Part shown: piece after piece, positions 33,396-44,749 of the stretch
How positions within the stretch are numbered: position 1 is the first letter of the stretch
Layout: each line of letters opens with the position of its first letter
Assembly (NCBI RefSeq): GCF_012863495.1
Contig: NZ_JAAVJL010000001.1
Coordinates: forward strand, 2,724,001 to 2,788,000
Length of the DNA stretch: 64,000 bases
Direction: 5' to 3'
DNA from: Pseudanabaena yagii GIHE-NHR1
GTDB lineage: Bacteria > Cyanobacteriota > Cyanobacteriia > Pseudanabaenales > Pseudanabaenaceae
Notes under the pieces: model-generated
What the model was told of the DNA's origin: nothing
Seen by the model: only the letters and a program-made list of their open reading frames with translations
The model's database searches: none
Position numbers and translations under genes: made by a program

Positions 33396-34741
33396 CAGAA
33401 CCTTCGCATTATTGGATTGTTAATACTCGCATTCCCAATTGTTTCATTGATAGTACGATTCGGACTCAAGCTGTAGATCTATCACTCACTCCAACTTTAC
33501 AACGCGATCGTCTATTCCCTTGTCATCTAGAAATCAAGAATGGTTTAGTTGCTTCCATCGTCCCTAATTCTCCTGATTCAATCACTTCCCAAATTCCTAC
33601 CGAAAGCCTACCAATTGTTGATGCAAAGCAAGGACTGATGGTTCCCTGTTTTGCGGATTTGCATACCCATCTTGATAAAGGGCATATTTGGGAACGTAGT
33701 CCTAATCTAGATGGTACATTTCAAGGTGCACTCAAGGGTATTTATCGCGATTGCACGGAGAATCTCAACTGGAAACATGAAGATCTCTATCGCCGCATGG
33801 AATTTGGGCTGAAGTGCAGCTATGCCCACGGAACTAAAGCCATTCGTACCCACTTAGATTGTCCACCCCATCAGTTTGAAACAACATTTCAAGTGTTTAG
33901 AGAATTACGGGATAAATGGAAAGACAAAATCACGCTCCAAGCCGTATCCCTAGTAACCCTTTCCTATTTTGAAACTAAGGAAGGAGAAATATTTGCCGAT
34001 GCTGTTGCCGAAATTGGCGGCTTGCTCGGTGGTATTGCTCATATGATTCCAGAGTTAGATCGATATTTGTCAAGAATTATCACCCTAGCGAAGGAACGCG
34101 ATCTCTGTCTAGACTTCCATACTGATGAGAACAACGATCCCGCATCTCAAACCCTACGACTAGTTGCCGAGGCGATTCTTAAACATGACTTTAGTTCACA
34201 AGTTGTCTGCGGTCATTGCTGTAGTCTAGCGGTACAGGATGAGGAAACGGCTAACCAAACGATCGCTCTAGTGAATCAGGCTAATGTTGGTGTAGTCAGT
34301 TTGCCAATGTGTAATATGTATTTGCAGGATCGAGTTGCAGAACGCACGCCGCGCTGGCGTGGTGTGACCCTTGTGCGCGAACTTGATGCCGCGGGTGTTA
34401 AGGTGGCGCTCTCTAGTGATAACTGTCGCGATCCTTTCTATGGTTTTGGCGATCATGACCTATTAGAAGTTTTCACGATGGGCGCTAAAATCGAGCATCT
34501 AGATACTCCCTACGATAATTGGATTGAGTCGGTGACTTCCCGACCCGCAACCTTGATGGGGTTAGCGGATGTGGGTAAAATTGGAGTTGGTCAAGCCGCC
34601 GATTTAGTGCTATTTAAGGCGCGGAGCTATAGTGAATTGCTATCTCGCAATCAACGCGATCGCACTGTATTTAGAAATGGCATCGCGATCGATACCACCC
34701 TCCCTGATTACGCAGAACTTGACGATTTAATCTTTCATTAA
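33392..34741 (+). CDS. Cytosine deaminase-like amidohydrolase
   Basis: 449 aa metal-dependent amidohydrolase of the cytosine deaminase type. Metal ligands and active-site boxes are visible: [14 protein letters not shown], a second His in [19 protein letters not shown], and the Asp of [11 protein letters not shown]. The fold begins after a variable N-terminus of about 70 residues. Substrate could be cytosine, creatinine or a related compound; exact specificity is not certain. It is coupled to aroQ by a 4-bp overlap, an arrangement without an obvious metabolic link. Confidence 0.85.
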   Translation: MTEPSHYWIVNTRIPNCFIDSTIRTQAVDLSLTPTLQRDRLFPCHLEIKNGLVASIVPNSPDSITSQIPTESLPIVDAKQGLMVPCFADLHTHLDKGHIWERSPNLDGTFQGALKGIYRDCTENLNWKHEDLYRRMEFGLKCSYAHGTKAIRTHLDCPPHQFETTFQVFRELRDKWKDKITLQAVSLVTLSYFETKEGEIFADAVAEIGGLLGGIAHMIPELDRYLSRIITLAKERDLCLDFHTDENNDPASQTLRLVAEAILKHDFSSQVVCGHCCSLAVQDEETANQTIALVNQANVGVVSLPMCNMYLQDRVAERTPRWRGVTLVRELDAAGVKVALSSDNCRDPFYGFGDHDLLEVFTMGAKIEHLDTPYDNWIESVTSRPATLMGLADVGKIGVGQAADLVLFKARSYSELLSRNQRDRTVFRNGIAIDTTLPDYAELDDLIFH

Positions 34742-34776
34742 AGAACTTTAATAAAACGCGAGTTCGGGATCATTTA

Positions 34777-34829
34777 AAACTGGCTTTTAGAGATGGTTTG
34801 CGTAGCAAACCATCTCTAAAAGCCAGTTT
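34777..34829. repeat. Perfect 25-bp hairpin, GTA apex
   Basis: Arms 34777-34801 and 34805-34829 are exact complements around GTA (GGTTTGC-GTA-GCAAACC). GGGAT (34766) and ATCCC (34831) continue the pairing outside. It stands 36 bp after the deaminase stop and immediately beside a second hairpin. Confidence 0.85.
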
Positions 34830-34835
34830 AATCCC

Positions 34836-34886
34836 AACAGAAGTAATAAAGTGAAGCGCTCTGCGCTTCACTTTATTACTTCTGTT
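34836..34886. terminator. Hairpin containing the kinase gene end
   Basis: Arms 34836-34859 and 34863-34886 are 24-bp perfect complements around TCT (GAAGCGC-TCT-GCGCTTC). The right arm contains the last codons of the minus-strand kinase (CAA-CAG-AAG-TAA); the left arm is an inverted copy of them. Together with the hairpin at 34777 it separates two convergent genes. Confidence 0.88.
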
Positions 34887-37800
34887 GGTTTATCGATTGG
34901 AATGCTTTAGCCACGAGATTATATTCATTTTCAATCCTCAGTACGAGGTCTTCAATTTTAGCAATATCTACATTAGTATTGTGATGGAGTATATCTCTAC
35001 ATAGGTATTGTAGCTCCTTACAGAATCCACAAAGATAGGTAGCACCAAACATCCCACTACCGCCCTTGAGAGAATGATTTTCTGCTTCTAGGGTAATGAT
35101 ATCGCTATTCTTGATCGAAGCTTTCATCTTCGCAATTGACAATCTAGAATGTTCTAAATATTCATGGATTAGCTGAGATAAGCCTTGTTCCCCAATCATC
35201 ATTTTTATATTAGCAACTATATCCATATTGATGGGATTATGGTCTGATTCCTTTGGTACTTTTTGGAGAGCCGCCACTAACTCTTCAATTTGTAATGGCT
35301 TCGTTAGATAGTCATCCATACCTACTGACAACGCCAAATCCCTCGATTCCGTAAAGGCATTCGCCGAGAGTCCAATGATCCAAGGACGTTGATTGGGCAA
35401 TTGCCGAATATTTTGAGTTGTCGTCAGCCCATCCATCACTGGCATTTGGATATCCATAAATAGCAGATCATAGGATTGATTTTGGAGCGACTGCACCGCT
35501 TCTAGTCCATTGCTCACTGAGTCAGCTTGATATCCTAATTTTTCTAGCATTAATAGGAGAATCTGCTGATTGATCGGATTATCTTCCACCAAGAGAATGC
35601 GGAAAGGATATTTTGTCGCAAAGCTTTCGTCTATGCTGGCATAAATAGCAATATTGCGATCGCGGCTTGCGATCTGAGGAGGATGACTCGTAAATAAGTC
35701 GAGACAAGCCTGATAGAGCTTAGAAGCTGAGATTGGTTTCGTAATAATCGAGGCAAAATCAGTGGTCATTGACTCTAATACTGCATTGGCAGGAGTTAAG
35801 AGAATTAAAGACAATTTAGGAAAAATGTCTTGAATATTTTTGGCAAGCTCTAAAGCATCAATCTCTCCTAATTGTCTATCGATGATTACGACATCAAAGT
35901 TATCGCTAGATAAGCATTGCAACGCTTCATTAGCCGAATATACTGCTTGCAGACAAATTCCCCAAGGTTGTGTATACAAAGCGATCGCCTGTTGAGATGT
36001 TGAGTTGGTATTAATACTGAGAATGCGTTTATCCTTGAATTCCTGTGGTATTTCGGGAGCGATCGCAGTTGAGTCTGAGTTATCCTCCATAGCCAAAATT
36101 GAGAAGCGGAAACAGGAACCTTCCCCAAGATTGCTTTCGACGGTGATGTGACCACCCATCAGTTCACATAGCTGCTTACAAATAGCTAATCCTAAACCCG
36201 TACCACCATATTTGCGATTAATCGAGCTATCCGCTTGTCTAAATGCTTGAAAAAGTTTAGCGATCGCATCAGGAGCAATGCCAATGCCCGTATCACGTAC
36301 AGTAAAAATTAGCTCATACTTTTTAGCATCTTGATCAACTAAGCGAGACTCTACAGTAACCACGATCTCGCCATGTTCTGTAAATTTAATCGCATTACTA
36401 ACGAGATTGACTAAGATCTGGCGCAAACGATGATAGTCTCCACAAATCCGTCGTGGCACATCCAGATTAACCATAGCTAGAAGTTCGATTTCTTTCTCCG
36501 CTATGCGTGATGTCATTAAATTGAGAACTTCCTCAACACATTTTTGTAAATTAAAGGGATGTTCTTCTAATTCAAATTTTCCTGACTCAATCCGTGAAAA
36601 ATCTAAAATATTATTAATTACCGAGAGCAACACTTCACCCCCTTGGCAAATAGTGAAGACATATTGCTGTTGTTGTGGAGATAGGGGAGTATTTAGTAAT
36701 AGTTCAGTCATGCCAATTACAGCATTCATTGGTGTCCGCAGTTCATGACTCATGACAGCCAAAAATTCACTCTTTGCTTGATTAGCGGCTTCGGCAATAC
36801 GTGCTGCGGCTAGTTTTGCCTCAGTTTGCTTGCGCTCAGTCACGTCTTCGACATTTGCAATAAACTGAATAGGCTTGCCATGATCATCTCTGATTAGACT
36901 AACTCTACTTATGGCATCTATGATGTGACCATTTTTATGAATATATTTCTTTTCAAGACATACATTAGTTACTTCATTATTTATTAAGCTACTTAGTGCG
37001 CTTAAAGTTATTTCAATAGAGTCAGGATGTGTAATATCAATTGTTCTCATATTGAGCAACTCATCAGCAGAATAATCATATATTTTGCAGAACGATTGAT
37101 TGACATTTAAGAATCTGCCTTCTAAGTCAAATGTAGCAATACCAACGGGCGCATTTTCAATGGTTAATCGCAACACAGCTTTATTATGACGGAGGATTGC
37201 TTCAGAAGCTTTGCGATCGCTAATATCTTGAGCAATACCATACAGCCTAACAACTTCTCCATGTTCACCATATTCAGCATGACCAATGCCTTCGATATAA
37301 CGATAGGAATCATCAGTTTGAGCCAATCTCAATTCTAGATGGTATGACTCACCTTGATGAATTGCTCTTTTCACTGCTTGATTCAGTTTTTGCTGGTCTT
37401 CTGGTACAAAGGAGGATAGGTGCTCTTCATAAGTGGGAGTACCTATCCTCGGATCTCGTCTAAAAACATGAAATAACTCTTCTGACCAAGTGATTTCATT
37501 AGATACAATATCCCATTCCCAATTACCAAGCTTAGCAACTCTCTGAGACTCAGCAAGCATCGCCTCATTCTTTCGTAAAGCCTTTTCAATAGCCTTGATT
37601 TCACTAATATCTCTGCCTTCAGGAATTAATAAAACAACCTGCCCAGATTCATCTTTGAGCGGACGCAATGAAAAGTCAATGGTAGCAGTTTGTTTCCTAG
37701 CGCCATAGATATCCATCTCATAGCGCACAAATTCCCCTTGAGCCGCTTGCTTTACCGCTTGTCTTATTCGTTGTTGTGTAGTTTCCGAAATAGATAGCCA

Positions 37801-39036
37801 ATAGGTTTCCCAAATTGGTTTACCAATGACATCTTCACGAGTCACGCCACCAAAGTCTAGAGCCGTTTGATTTGCTTCTAATAAAATCCCATCTGTTGAT
37901 AGTAAACCGATAAATTGGAAGGTATTGTCAAAAATGCCTTTAAATCGCAGTTCGCTTTCTTTGCGATCGCTAATATCAAAAGCCGAACCACGAAGCACCT
38001 TAGTTTTGCCATCCGTTGCTAGACCAACAGTGGCATTATCTCGCACCCAGATGATTTTACCTTCACGATTAATAAACCGATATTCACAACAAAAAGGTTC
38101 ATTCTTTTCTATACTTTTGAGAACCTCTTGCTGAACGCGATCGCGATCATCGGGATGCACATATTCTGTCCAAGTATTAAAAAAGCCTGCATTCCATTCA
38201 GAAGCAGGTATACCCAACAGATCTTTCAATTGGGGGCTGATATAGGCAAATTCGGGAGTATTGGCGATCGGTGAGACATAGGACACACTGGGGATTTGCT
38301 CCACCAAAGAGCGATATTGCTGAGTCCATCGATATAAAACAGCATAGGCTTGATCTGCTTCTTCGATCTGTGCCAATAATGTATTGTCACGATTTGCCCT
38401 TTGCAACAGGATTTCGATCTGCATCGCTACTTGTTGCAACATCAACACATCATCTTGATCCCATGTACTTTGAAAGTCAGGATTGCCAGAGGCTGTACAT
38501 TGATGCACAGTCAAAAATCCCCATAATGGGCGATCGCAATCTAGCTCTGGCAAAACAATTGGCACTAGCAAATAGGCTTTACCAGCAAATACTTCAGCCA
38601 AGTTCAGTTCACATCTAGTAATCCCCGCTGTGTAATGATCAATAATTGTTCCCGTTACCTCTTCTCCCCAATGATGCTCCGAATATAAAATATTTTCGAT
38701 CTGAATTTGTGAACAAGGTTCGCAATAAGTTGCTTTTGCCTCAGCAATGAATTCCCCCGCAAGCCCTGTGCCACAACTAACATTTCCCGCTCTATCAAGT
38801 TTATAGATAGAAACATGGACTGCTTGAAGGAATCGCAGTAATTTGTTAGTAATAGTTCCAAAAACTGATAGCAAATCGTCAGCCTGACGTATCGTTTGCA
38901 GAATGTCTGAATATAAAAACATTCTTTGTCTTGATTTTTCCATTCGTAAATTCAAATGATCTGGTTCGATATGCTTTTGCTGAGAACTACCTAACAAATC
39001 ATCATCATTCAATTGTGACGGTGTCTTTTTATTCAT
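34876..39036 (-). CDS. GAF/multi-PAS hybrid kinase with two receivers and HPt
   Basis: 1386 aa, soluble. In order: a GAF domain (about 40-215), four PAS domains (about 230-350, 360-480, 490-615, 620-745), HisKA with phospho-His in [12 protein letters not shown] (about 763), HATPase ([12 protein letters not shown], about 947), a first receiver-like domain (about 1005-1115) that keeps an Asp (VIIDRQLG) but has lost its N-terminal acidic pair (SINTNS), a second complete receiver (VEDN..., LFMDIQMP, phospho-Asp about 1193) and an HPt domain (ENHSLKGGSGMFG, His about 1322). It is a complete phosphorelay in one chain. The signal is unknown. Confidence 0.92.
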   Translation of the reverse strand: MNKKTPSQLNDDDLLGSSQQKHIEPDHLNLRMEKSRQRMFLYSDILQTIRQADDLLSVFGTITNKLLRFLQAVHVSIYKLDRAGNVSCGTGLAGEFIAEAKATYCEPCSQIQIENILYSEHHWGEEVTGTIIDHYTAGITRCELNLAEVFAGKAYLLVPIVLPELDCDRPLWGFLTVHQCTASGNPDFQSTWDQDDVLMLQQVAMQIEILLQRANRDNTLLAQIEEADQAYAVLYRWTQQYRSLVEQIPSVSYVSPIANTPEFAYISPQLKDLLGIPASEWNAGFFNTWTEYVHPDDRDRVQQEVLKSIEKNEPFCCEYRFINREGKIIWVRDNATVGLATDGKTKVLRGSAFDISDRKESELRFKGIFDNTFQFIGLLSTDGILLEANQTALDFGGVTREDVIGKPIWETYWLSISETTQQRIRQAVKQAAQGEFVRYEMDIYGARKQTATIDFSLRPLKDESGQVVLLIPEGRDISEIKAIEKALRKNEAMLAESQRVAKLGNWEWDIVSNEITWSEELFHVFRRDPRIGTPTYEEHLSSFVPEDQQKLNQAVKRAIHQGESYHLELRLAQTDDSYRYIEGIGHAEYGEHGEVVRLYGIAQDISDRKASEAILRHNKAVLRLTIENAPVGIATFDLEGRFLNVNQSFCKIYDYSADELLNMRTIDITHPDSIEITLSALSSLINNEVTNVCLEKKYIHKNGHIIDAISRVSLIRDDHGKPIQFIANVEDVTERKQTEAKLAAARIAEAANQAKSEFLAVMSHELRTPMNAVIGMTELLLNTPLSPQQQQYVFTICQGGEVLLSVINNILDFSRIESGKFELEEHPFNLQKCVEEVLNLMTSRIAEKEIELLAMVNLDVPRRICGDYHRLRQILVNLVSNAIKFTEHGEIVVTVESRLVDQDAKKYELIFTVRDTGIGIAPDAIAKLFQAFRQADSSINRKYGGTGLGLAICKQLCELMGGHITVESNLGEGSCFRFSILAMEDNSDSTAIAPEIPQEFKDKRILSINTNSTSQQAIALYTQPWGICLQAVYSANEALQCLSSDNFDVVIIDRQLGEIDALELAKNIQDIFPKLSLILLTPANAVLESMTTDFASIITKPISASKLYQACLDLFTSHPPQIASRDRNIAIYASIDESFATKYPFRILLVEDNPINQQILLLMLEKLGYQADSVSNGLEAVQSLQNQSYDLLFMDIQMPVMDGLTTTQNIRQLPNQRPWIIGLSANAFTESRDLALSVGMDDYLTKPLQIEELVAALQKVPKESDHNPINMDIVANIKMMIGEQGLSQLIHEYLEHSRLSIAKMKASIKNSDIITLEAENHSLKGGSGMFGATYLCGFCKELQYLCRDILHHNTNVDIAKIEDLVLRIENEYNLVAKAFQSINQQK

Positions 39037-39101
39037 ATTGAAATGGTTTGAAATTGCAAATTTAGCAATGCGAATGAATATGAAGGGTAGTAAAAACAGC
39101 T

Positions 39102-39200
39102 ATAGCAGTTTTCAAGCAAACGAGGTACACAGGTTTGTTTCCCCGCCGAAGGCGGGGAAACAAACCTGTACTTCACTAGACTGGTAAACGCTATATAGCA
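39102..39200. repeat. MITE-like palindromic element
   Basis: About 100 bp with imperfect inverted ends (TATAGCAGTTTTC at the left, AAACGCTATATAGC at the right) around a perfect 19-bp stem (39129-39147, 39151-39169; apex GCC-GAA-GGC). The left end, TATAGCAGTTTTCAAGCAA, recurs almost unchanged near 52,950, and the stem sequence AGGTTTGTTTCCC recurs at 57,380. It lies between divergent genes. Confidence 0.75.
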
Positions 39201-39410
39201 ATTTGCGAACTAGGTGGTGTTTGCTAAAGATGGTGGGATTTCAAGGCAAGGAGAAGCATCATTAAGCAGATTTTATCCTCACCTGCTTTTCATTGCGAGC
39301 TATTTTTATCTATTTATCACAAAGCTCAAGATGATTGCACAAGATAGACAACCTTGCCAAAAACCAAAAAACTTAGTTAAAGATCGAATTTTTAGATAAA
39401 TCTAACATAT

Positions 39411-39534
39411 TTGCTAAGGGACTTGTGATTAATTAAAGTACCTATGGCTTCGACTTCGCTCAGCCAACTTTGGCTGAGCGAAGTCGAAGCCATACAAACT
39501 CGGTGATACCTTTTTTCTCATCAAGTCCCTAAGT
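39411..39534. repeat. Nested inverted-repeat element
   Basis: Outer ends CTAAGGGACTTG and CAAGTCCCTAAG (one mismatch) enclose a perfect 25-bp hairpin (39443-39467, 39470-39494; ATGGCTTCGACTTCGCTCAG). There is no gene inside. The whole 39037-39873 interval holds no supported gene, only this, the elements beside it and AT-rich DNA. Confidence 0.7.
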
Positions 39535-39600
39535 CAGAAAAATTAATCAAAAACAAAGCCCCACTTGATAGTTATTATAGGCGATTAGCTTGGATTTCTC

Positions 39601-39640
39601 TAAGGATAAGATTTTTGCGATCGCAAAAATCTTATCCTTA
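39601..39640. repeat. 40-bp perfect palindrome centred on HIP1
   Basis: TAAGGATAAGATTTTTGCGA is followed directly by its exact reverse complement; the dyad centre is GCGATCGC, the HIP1 octamer, with no loop. A shorter imperfect pair (AAGTGGTTTTCA/TGAAAACCGCTT) follows. Confidence 0.85.
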
Positions 39641-39704
39641 AAGTGGTTTTCACTTGTTTGTAGGCAAAATGAAAACCGCTTTAACTTACTGGGACTGATT
39701 TTTT

Positions 39705-39736
39705 GTTTTCAAATGAGTATTTACTCATTTGAAAAC
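39705..39736. repeat. 15-bp perfect inverted repeat
   Basis: GTTTTCAAATGAGTA and its exact complement flank TT. It lies about 140 bp upstream of tldD in the region of stacked palindromes and could form a hairpin or an operator-like dyad. Confidence 0.7.
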
Positions 39737-39873
39737 TTCTACAGACTAGAAAAAGTAAACCATTTTCAAATTTAAATGAATTAATTCTCAATTTGGCGGG
39801 ATTCACCTAATCAATTTTCTGAACGTTTTGCTACACTTGCAGAAGAGAAGCAAACAGTATCGAGCATCCATCC

Positions 39874-41343
39874 ATGAGAAGCAACCTACTACTGACCAAA
39901 GAACTGCCAAGTTTACAATATTCGCCCGTTGGCGATCGCTTTGACGAAACTTGGGAAGCCCCCCTCTCGATCCTCTTGGGACTTGGGCGAGCAGCAGGCG
40001 CAGACTTTGTCGAATTTTTCCTAGAGCGCAACAATTACATTAGCTGTCTTGCTGAAGATGACACAATTACCAGCATTTCGCCAAGACTATCTACAGGGGC
40101 AGGGATTCGCGCTTTTAAAGGCAAAGCCGATTGTTACGTCAGTACCAACGATCTCACTTTTTTGGGATTAAAGTCAGCTCTAGAACGTGCTCTTTCGATC
40201 CTCGGTTTAAAGCTTCCTTCTCAAAATTCAATTATTCCCTCCATTCAACTAGAACTCTTCCGTGACTATGCCTCCAAAAAAGGTAAAGAAACATGGATTA
40301 GTCAATGTAGCCCTATGCGGGAAATGGGTGACATTCTCCTTGGAGCCAATCAACTCCTCGCCAAAAAAGGTAAACATATCCAATCAAGGCGATCGGGCTA
40401 CTTCCGCGATTGGCAAGAAGTCCTAGTTGCAGCGAGCGATGGTACATTTGCTAGAGATATTCGTCTTACACAATCAGTTGGCTCTAACCTGCTCTGTGCG
40501 GATGGCGCAAATCGCTCCTCAATTAACAAACGTGTTGGTGGTACAAGCGATCCTAGCTATCTCCGCAATTGGAACTATGAACCAGTCGTTGATGAAATCG
40601 TCGAAGCGGCTGGCAAAATGCTTTATGCTGATTATGTCGAGTCTGGTTCCTACCCGCTCATCATGGCAAATCAGTTTGGCGGCGTAATCTTCCATGAGGC
40701 CTGTGGACACCTCCTCGAGACTACAGGTATCGAAGCCAAAACTACACCCTTTGCAGAAATGAAAGGTCAGAAAATTGCCCATGAAAATCTAACCGCATGG
40801 GATGAAGGCAGATCCACAGAAGCCTTCGGTACAATTGATATGGATGATGAGGGAATGCCCACCCAGCGGACGCTATTGATTGAAAATGGAATTCTCAAAA
40901 ACTTTATTAGCGATCGCGCAGGGGAATTACGCACAGGACATCCCCGTACAGGTAGCGGTCGCCGCCAAAGCTATGCCTATGCTGCGGCAAGTCGGATGCG
41001 AAATACCTACATTGATGCTGGGGACTTCTCCCTTGACGATCTATTCGCTTCAGTGGACAAGGGAATCTATTGCAAAAAGATGGGTGGTGGTAGCGTCTTA
41101 CCCACAGGACAATTTAACTTTGCTGTAGATGAAGCCTATTTAATCGAACATGGCAAAATCACCAAACCCCTTAAAGGTGCAACCCTCATCGGCGATGCTA
41201 AAGAAATCATGCAGGAAATCTCCATGAGTTCAAGCGACCTAGAGCTAGCCGCAGGTTTTTGTGGCTCTGTTAGTGGCAGTGTTTATGTCACCGTCGGTCA
41301 ACCCCATATTAAAGTTGACGCAATTACGGTTGGTGGTCGCTAA
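39874..41343 (+). CDS. tldD: TldD-type metalloprotease
   Basis: 489 aa. TldD and its partner PmbA/TldE degrade or process peptides. The zinc motif HEACGH (about 274-279, HExxxH) is intact, with the conserved [24 protein letters not shown] region and the C-terminal [21 protein letters not shown]. The N-terminal domain ([20 protein letters not shown]) is complete. PmbA is not adjacent. The length fits TldD rather than PmbA. Confidence 0.93.
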   Translation: MRSNLLLTKELPSLQYSPVGDRFDETWEAPLSILLGLGRAAGADFVEFFLERNNYISCLAEDDTITSISPRLSTGAGIRAFKGKADCYVSTNDLTFLGLKSALERALSILGLKLPSQNSIIPSIQLELFRDYASKKGKETWISQCSPMREMGDILLGANQLLAKKGKHIQSRRSGYFRDWQEVLVAASDGTFARDIRLTQSVGSNLLCADGANRSSINKRVGGTSDPSYLRNWNYEPVVDEIVEAAGKMLYADYVESGSYPLIMANQFGGVIFHEACGHLLETTGIEAKTTPFAEMKGQKIAHENLTAWDEGRSTEAFGTIDMDDEGMPTQRTLLIENGILKNFISDRAGELRTGHPRTGSGRRQSYAYAAASRMRNTYIDAGDFSLDDLFASVDKGIYCKKMGGGSVLPTGQFNFAVDEAYLIEHGKITKPLKGATLIGDAKEIMQEISMSSSDLELAAGFCGSVSGSVYVTVGQPHIKVDAITVGGR

Positions 41344-41352
41344 AACTAGATT

Positions 41353-41389
41353 GTTTTTGAAGCCTAAGCTTAGCAAAGGTTTCAAAAAC
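41353..41389 (+). terminator. Hairpin after tldD
   Basis: GTTTTTGAAGCC (41353-41364) pairs with GGTTTCAAAAAC (41378-41389), one G-T pair included, around a 13-nt loop, 10 bp after the tldD stop. There is no strong T-run, so termination is likely but not certain. Confidence 0.55.
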
Positions 41390-41522
41390 TTGTTTCATAG
41401 CGATATTAAGTTGTTTTTTAGTGTTGTCTAAGGTATGCTCATTGGCTAGTTATACACAGTGCTCAGCCTGTAGCATAAGAAACGACTGTATTGATGAGGC
41501 TTTCTAGTAAGGTGATCGGGTC

Positions 41523-44000
41523 GTGCAATCAAATGTAATCGATGTTCTTCAATCAAAGGTACTTGTTGTTGACGATGATCCAGACATTCGCAATGAGTTA
41601 GCGTCCGCATTGGTGGATCGCGGCTATATCGCGAAAACTGCTGGTGACGGCAGTGAAGCTTTGCTATGCGTAAAATTGCATTCTCCCGATCTCATCTTAT
41701 TAGATGTATCCATGCCACAGATGAGCGGCTATGAAGTCTGCCGCATCCTCAAGGCAAATACTGAGACAGAAGACATCCCCATCATTTTTATTAGTGCCAA
41801 TGAAGGCATTCAAGACAAACTGGAGGCTTTTGCTAGTGGTGGCGCTGACTATATTACGAAACCTCCACAACTGGCAGAAGTATTTGCTCGTGTGCATTTG
41901 CATTTATCCCTAAGACATTTACAAATGCACCTTGCTCAAAAGAATCATGAACTATCCCATGCAGTCTTTGAGCGGGTGGGAATGTTGAAGGAGTTGCAAC
42001 GCACGAACCTGCTACTCCATGCCCAAAAAGAAGCTTCCATTGATGGTATTTTTGCCGTTGATGAACAGGGAAGAATTGCAAGTTTTAATCGTCGCTTTTG
42101 TGAAATGTGGGATATTCCCCATAGCATTTTAGTTGGGGACAACATTAGCGAAGATGAAAGTTATGACCCGCCATTAGGAACTTTTTTAATCAAATCCTAC
42201 CTACCCGATGTCTTAGTCAACTTGTTAGAAACCACCTATGACGATCCCGATGTAATTAGACGAGGAGAAATCATTTATGGCGATCGCATTTTTGATTACT
42301 ACACTAGTCCCGTAAGTTCTGACCAGAATAAGTTTTTTGGTTTAGTTTGGTGCTTTAGGGATATTACTGCCAAAAAACAAGCTGATTCACGCCAATTTCA
42401 GTTAATGGAGGATCTCCGTAAGGCAAAGGAAGAAGCGGAAGAGGCAGTTCGCACCAAAGCCGCATTCTTGGCAATGATGAGCCATGAAATCCGTACCCCC
42501 ATCAATGGCGTGATCGGCATGACTCAATTACTAGCTGGAACTGACTTGAATCCTGAACAAAATAAGTTTGTCCGCACCATTCAAGTTAGTGGCGAAATGC
42601 TGCTATCTGTAGTCAATGATATTTTAGATTTCTCCAAAATTGAGTCAGGTAAACTGGAACTAGACAATGCCCCTTTAGATGTCCGCGCTGTAGTTAGGGA
42701 TATCTATGATGTGCAATTAGTTAAGGCAAAAGAAAAGAAGCTCAAATTTGAAGTCAGTATGCAGTCTAACGTACCACCATATATCATTGGTGACGTAACA
42801 AGGATCAGACAAATTTTAGCGAATCTAGTTTCTAATGCCCTTAAGTTTACCGACACAGGCGCAGTCAGGATTAGTGTCAGATTAGCATCTGATCAGTCTC
42901 CCATCGCTGATCGTCCATTTCAACTCCTGTTTTCTGTGAGTGATACAGGCATCGGCATCAGTGAAGATCAAATGCAGAGGTTATTCCAGCCCTTTTCCCA
43001 AGCAACTGCTGCGACCTCTCGTAAATATGGTGGTACTGGCTTAGGGCTAGTTATCTGTAAGAGCTTAGTAGAAGTCATGGGTGGCAACATCCAAGTCGAA
43101 AGCAAGATGGATCAGGGTTCTACTTTCTCATTTACAGTGACAACCCAAATTGCGAAGGAAGCCCCAACCTATACTTTGCAGGATGCCATGAACAAGCCTG
43201 TGAGTCCTGCGGGACGACTAGGCGATCGCCTGCCTTTAAAAATTTTGATTGCTGAAGATAACTTGATTAACCAAGAGTTAGCAATGGCAATGCTGATTAA
43301 GATGGGCTACCATCCTGATGTGGTGGATAATGGCTTAGCCGTACTCGAAGCCGTACAGGTCAATAATTACGATCTACTCTTATTAGATGTGCAGATGCCT
43401 GAAATGAATGGGCTAGAAACAGCAACCTATCTAGTCAATCATTGGGATGAGTTACATGCAGGCTATGAGCGACCAACGATTATTGCCATGACCGCAAGCG
43501 CCATGCAGGGCGATCGCGAAATGTGTTTACGGGCAGGAATGGATGATTACATCAGTAAACCGATTATGATGGAATCCCTCCAGCGTACGATCGAGAAATG
43601 GGCGATCGGTGGTCAATTTAATGAAGACGACAATTTAAGTATTGTTGAAAGTAAGCATATTGCCTCGGTGATCGATCATGCTGCGATCAAGAATTTGGAG
43701 CAAATTAATCCTAATTTGATTGGTCGAATGATCCATTTATTTACAACGGAAGAAGCTCCTGTACTTTTACAAAATCTCCGACAGGCGATCGCGAATAATG
43801 ATCTTAAGGAAGTCAGCTATACCGCACATACACTAAAGGGCAGTAGCAATATTTTAGGTGCGAAAGCACTAGGTAGACTATGTCTCGACATGGAACTCAA
43901 AGGTAAGCGTGGCAACAATACAGGATTACCAGAACTATTAGCTGAAATTGAACGGGAATATCAAGCTGCTTGCCAAGAACTTTCTGAATTAGAAAGCTAG
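41523..44000 (+). CDS. Soluble hybrid kinase, receiver-PAS-HK-receiver-HPt
   Basis: 825 aa from a GTG preceded by AAGGTGA. In order: receiver (about 10-130, DDDPD and [13 protein letters not shown]), a PAS-like domain (about 165-285, [21 protein letters not shown]), HisKA ([12 protein letters not shown], phospho-His about 322), HATPase ([13 protein letters not shown]), receiver ([19 protein letters not shown]) and HPt ([13 protein letters not shown]). No membrane segments. The N-terminal receiver means its activity is probably set by an upstream kinase, so this could be the second stage of a relay. No partner is adjacent. Confidence 0.92.
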   Translation: MQSNVIDVLQSKVLVVDDDPDIRNELASALVDRGYIAKTAGDGSEALLCVKLHSPDLILLDVSMPQMSGYEVCRILKANTETEDIPIIFISANEGIQDKLEAFASGGADYITKPPQLAEVFARVHLHLSLRHLQMHLAQKNHELSHAVFERVGMLKELQRTNLLLHAQKEASIDGIFAVDEQGRIASFNRRFCEMWDIPHSILVGDNISEDESYDPPLGTFLIKSYLPDVLVNLLETTYDDPDVIRRGEIIYGDRIFDYYTSPVSSDQNKFFGLVWCFRDITAKKQADSRQFQLMEDLRKAKEEAEEAVRTKAAFLAMMSHEIRTPINGVIGMTQLLAGTDLNPEQNKFVRTIQVSGEMLLSVVNDILDFSKIESGKLELDNAPLDVRAVVRDIYDVQLVKAKEKKLKFEVSMQSNVPPYIIGDVTRIRQILANLVSNALKFTDTGAVRISVRLASDQSPIADRPFQLLFSVSDTGIGISEDQMQRLFQPFSQATAATSRKYGGTGLGLVICKSLVEVMGGNIQVESKMDQGSTFSFTVTTQIAKEAPTYTLQDAMNKPVSPAGRLGDRLPLKILIAEDNLINQELAMAMLIKMGYHPDVVDNGLAVLEAVQVNNYDLLLLDVQMPEMNGLETATYLVNHWDELHAGYERPTIIAMTASAMQGDREMCLRAGMDDYISKPIMMESLQRTIEKWAIGGQFNEDDNLSIVESKHIASVIDHAAIKNLEQINPNLIGRMIHLFTTEEAPVLLQNLRQAIANNDLKEVSYTAHTLKGSSNILGAKALGRLCLDMELKGKRGNNTGLPELLAEIEREYQAACQELSELES

Positions 44001-44128
44001 AATGGGAAAGCCCAGTTTTGTAATTCTAACTTTCACGGTTTTAGAACTCCTAAAGAAGTGATGACCTGCTACATGAAGTACATCATCACTCTAAAATCAT
44101 TACCTCTCTATCGCTACCACAATTTTTT

Positions 44129-44749
44129 ATGCTGTCTATCCAAAATCTTTGTTACCATCCACCTGCCACCCCCGAAGCAATTCTCAAAAATATATCGTTT
44201 GAATTGCAGGATCGACAACTTGGTGTCATGGTTGGACCGAGTGGTTCAGGGAAAAGTACATTATTGGAGATTTTGGCAGGATTTGTGGAATGGACTAGTG
44301 GCGGTATTTATTGGAAATCCCAAGAACTCACTCCCGACCACCTACAGCAAATATGTGGGTTAGTGTTCCAGTTTCCAGAGCGACATTTTTGTGGCAGTAC
44401 GATTTTAGAAGAATTACGACTCGGACATATTGATCTTGATGGCGATCGCATTCAGGGCGCTTTGAATGCAGTTGGACTCAGCCATCTCAACCCTAGTACA
44501 TCACCACAATCTCTGAGTGGGGGACAACAGCGGCGATTAGCCTTAGCAGTACAGTTAATTCGCCAACCGAGTTTGTTATTGCTGGATGAGCCAACCGCAG
44601 GCTTAGATTGGTCAATGCGAAAACAAATCTTAGGGATCTTGGAAGATCTGAAAAAAAATTGGACAATTCTTGTAGTCACCCATGAACCTGAAGAACTGGT
44701 TTCTATGGCAGATCAGACTTGGGCGATCGCCCACGGACAAATAGCTTAA
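44129..44749 (+). CDS. ABC transporter ATP-binding protein
   Basis: 206 aa, a stand-alone nucleotide-binding domain. Walker A is GPSGSGKSTLL, the Q-loop is VFQFPERHFCG, the signature is LSGGQQRRLALA, Walker B is LLLLDEPTAGLD and the H-loop is VVTHEPEE. The form QFPE and the sequence order resemble the cobalt/ECF-type CbiO group and its plastid relatives. No permease gene is nearby, so the transported substrate is unknown. Confidence 0.9.
   Translation: MLSIQNLCYHPPATPEAILKNISFELQDRQLGVMVGPSGSGKSTLLEILAGFVEWTSGGIYWKSQELTPDHLQQICGLVFQFPERHFCGSTILEELRLGHIDLDGDRIQGALNAVGLSHLNPSTSPQSLSGGQQRRLALAVQLIRQPSLLLLDEPTAGLDWSMRKQILGILEDLKKNWTILVVTHEPEELVSMADQTWAIAHGQIA

Noticed and set aside
39214-39399. 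61-aa frame between the MITE-like element and tldD
   Set aside because: It starts inside a repeat element, lacks a ribosome-binding site and shows no protein-like pattern.
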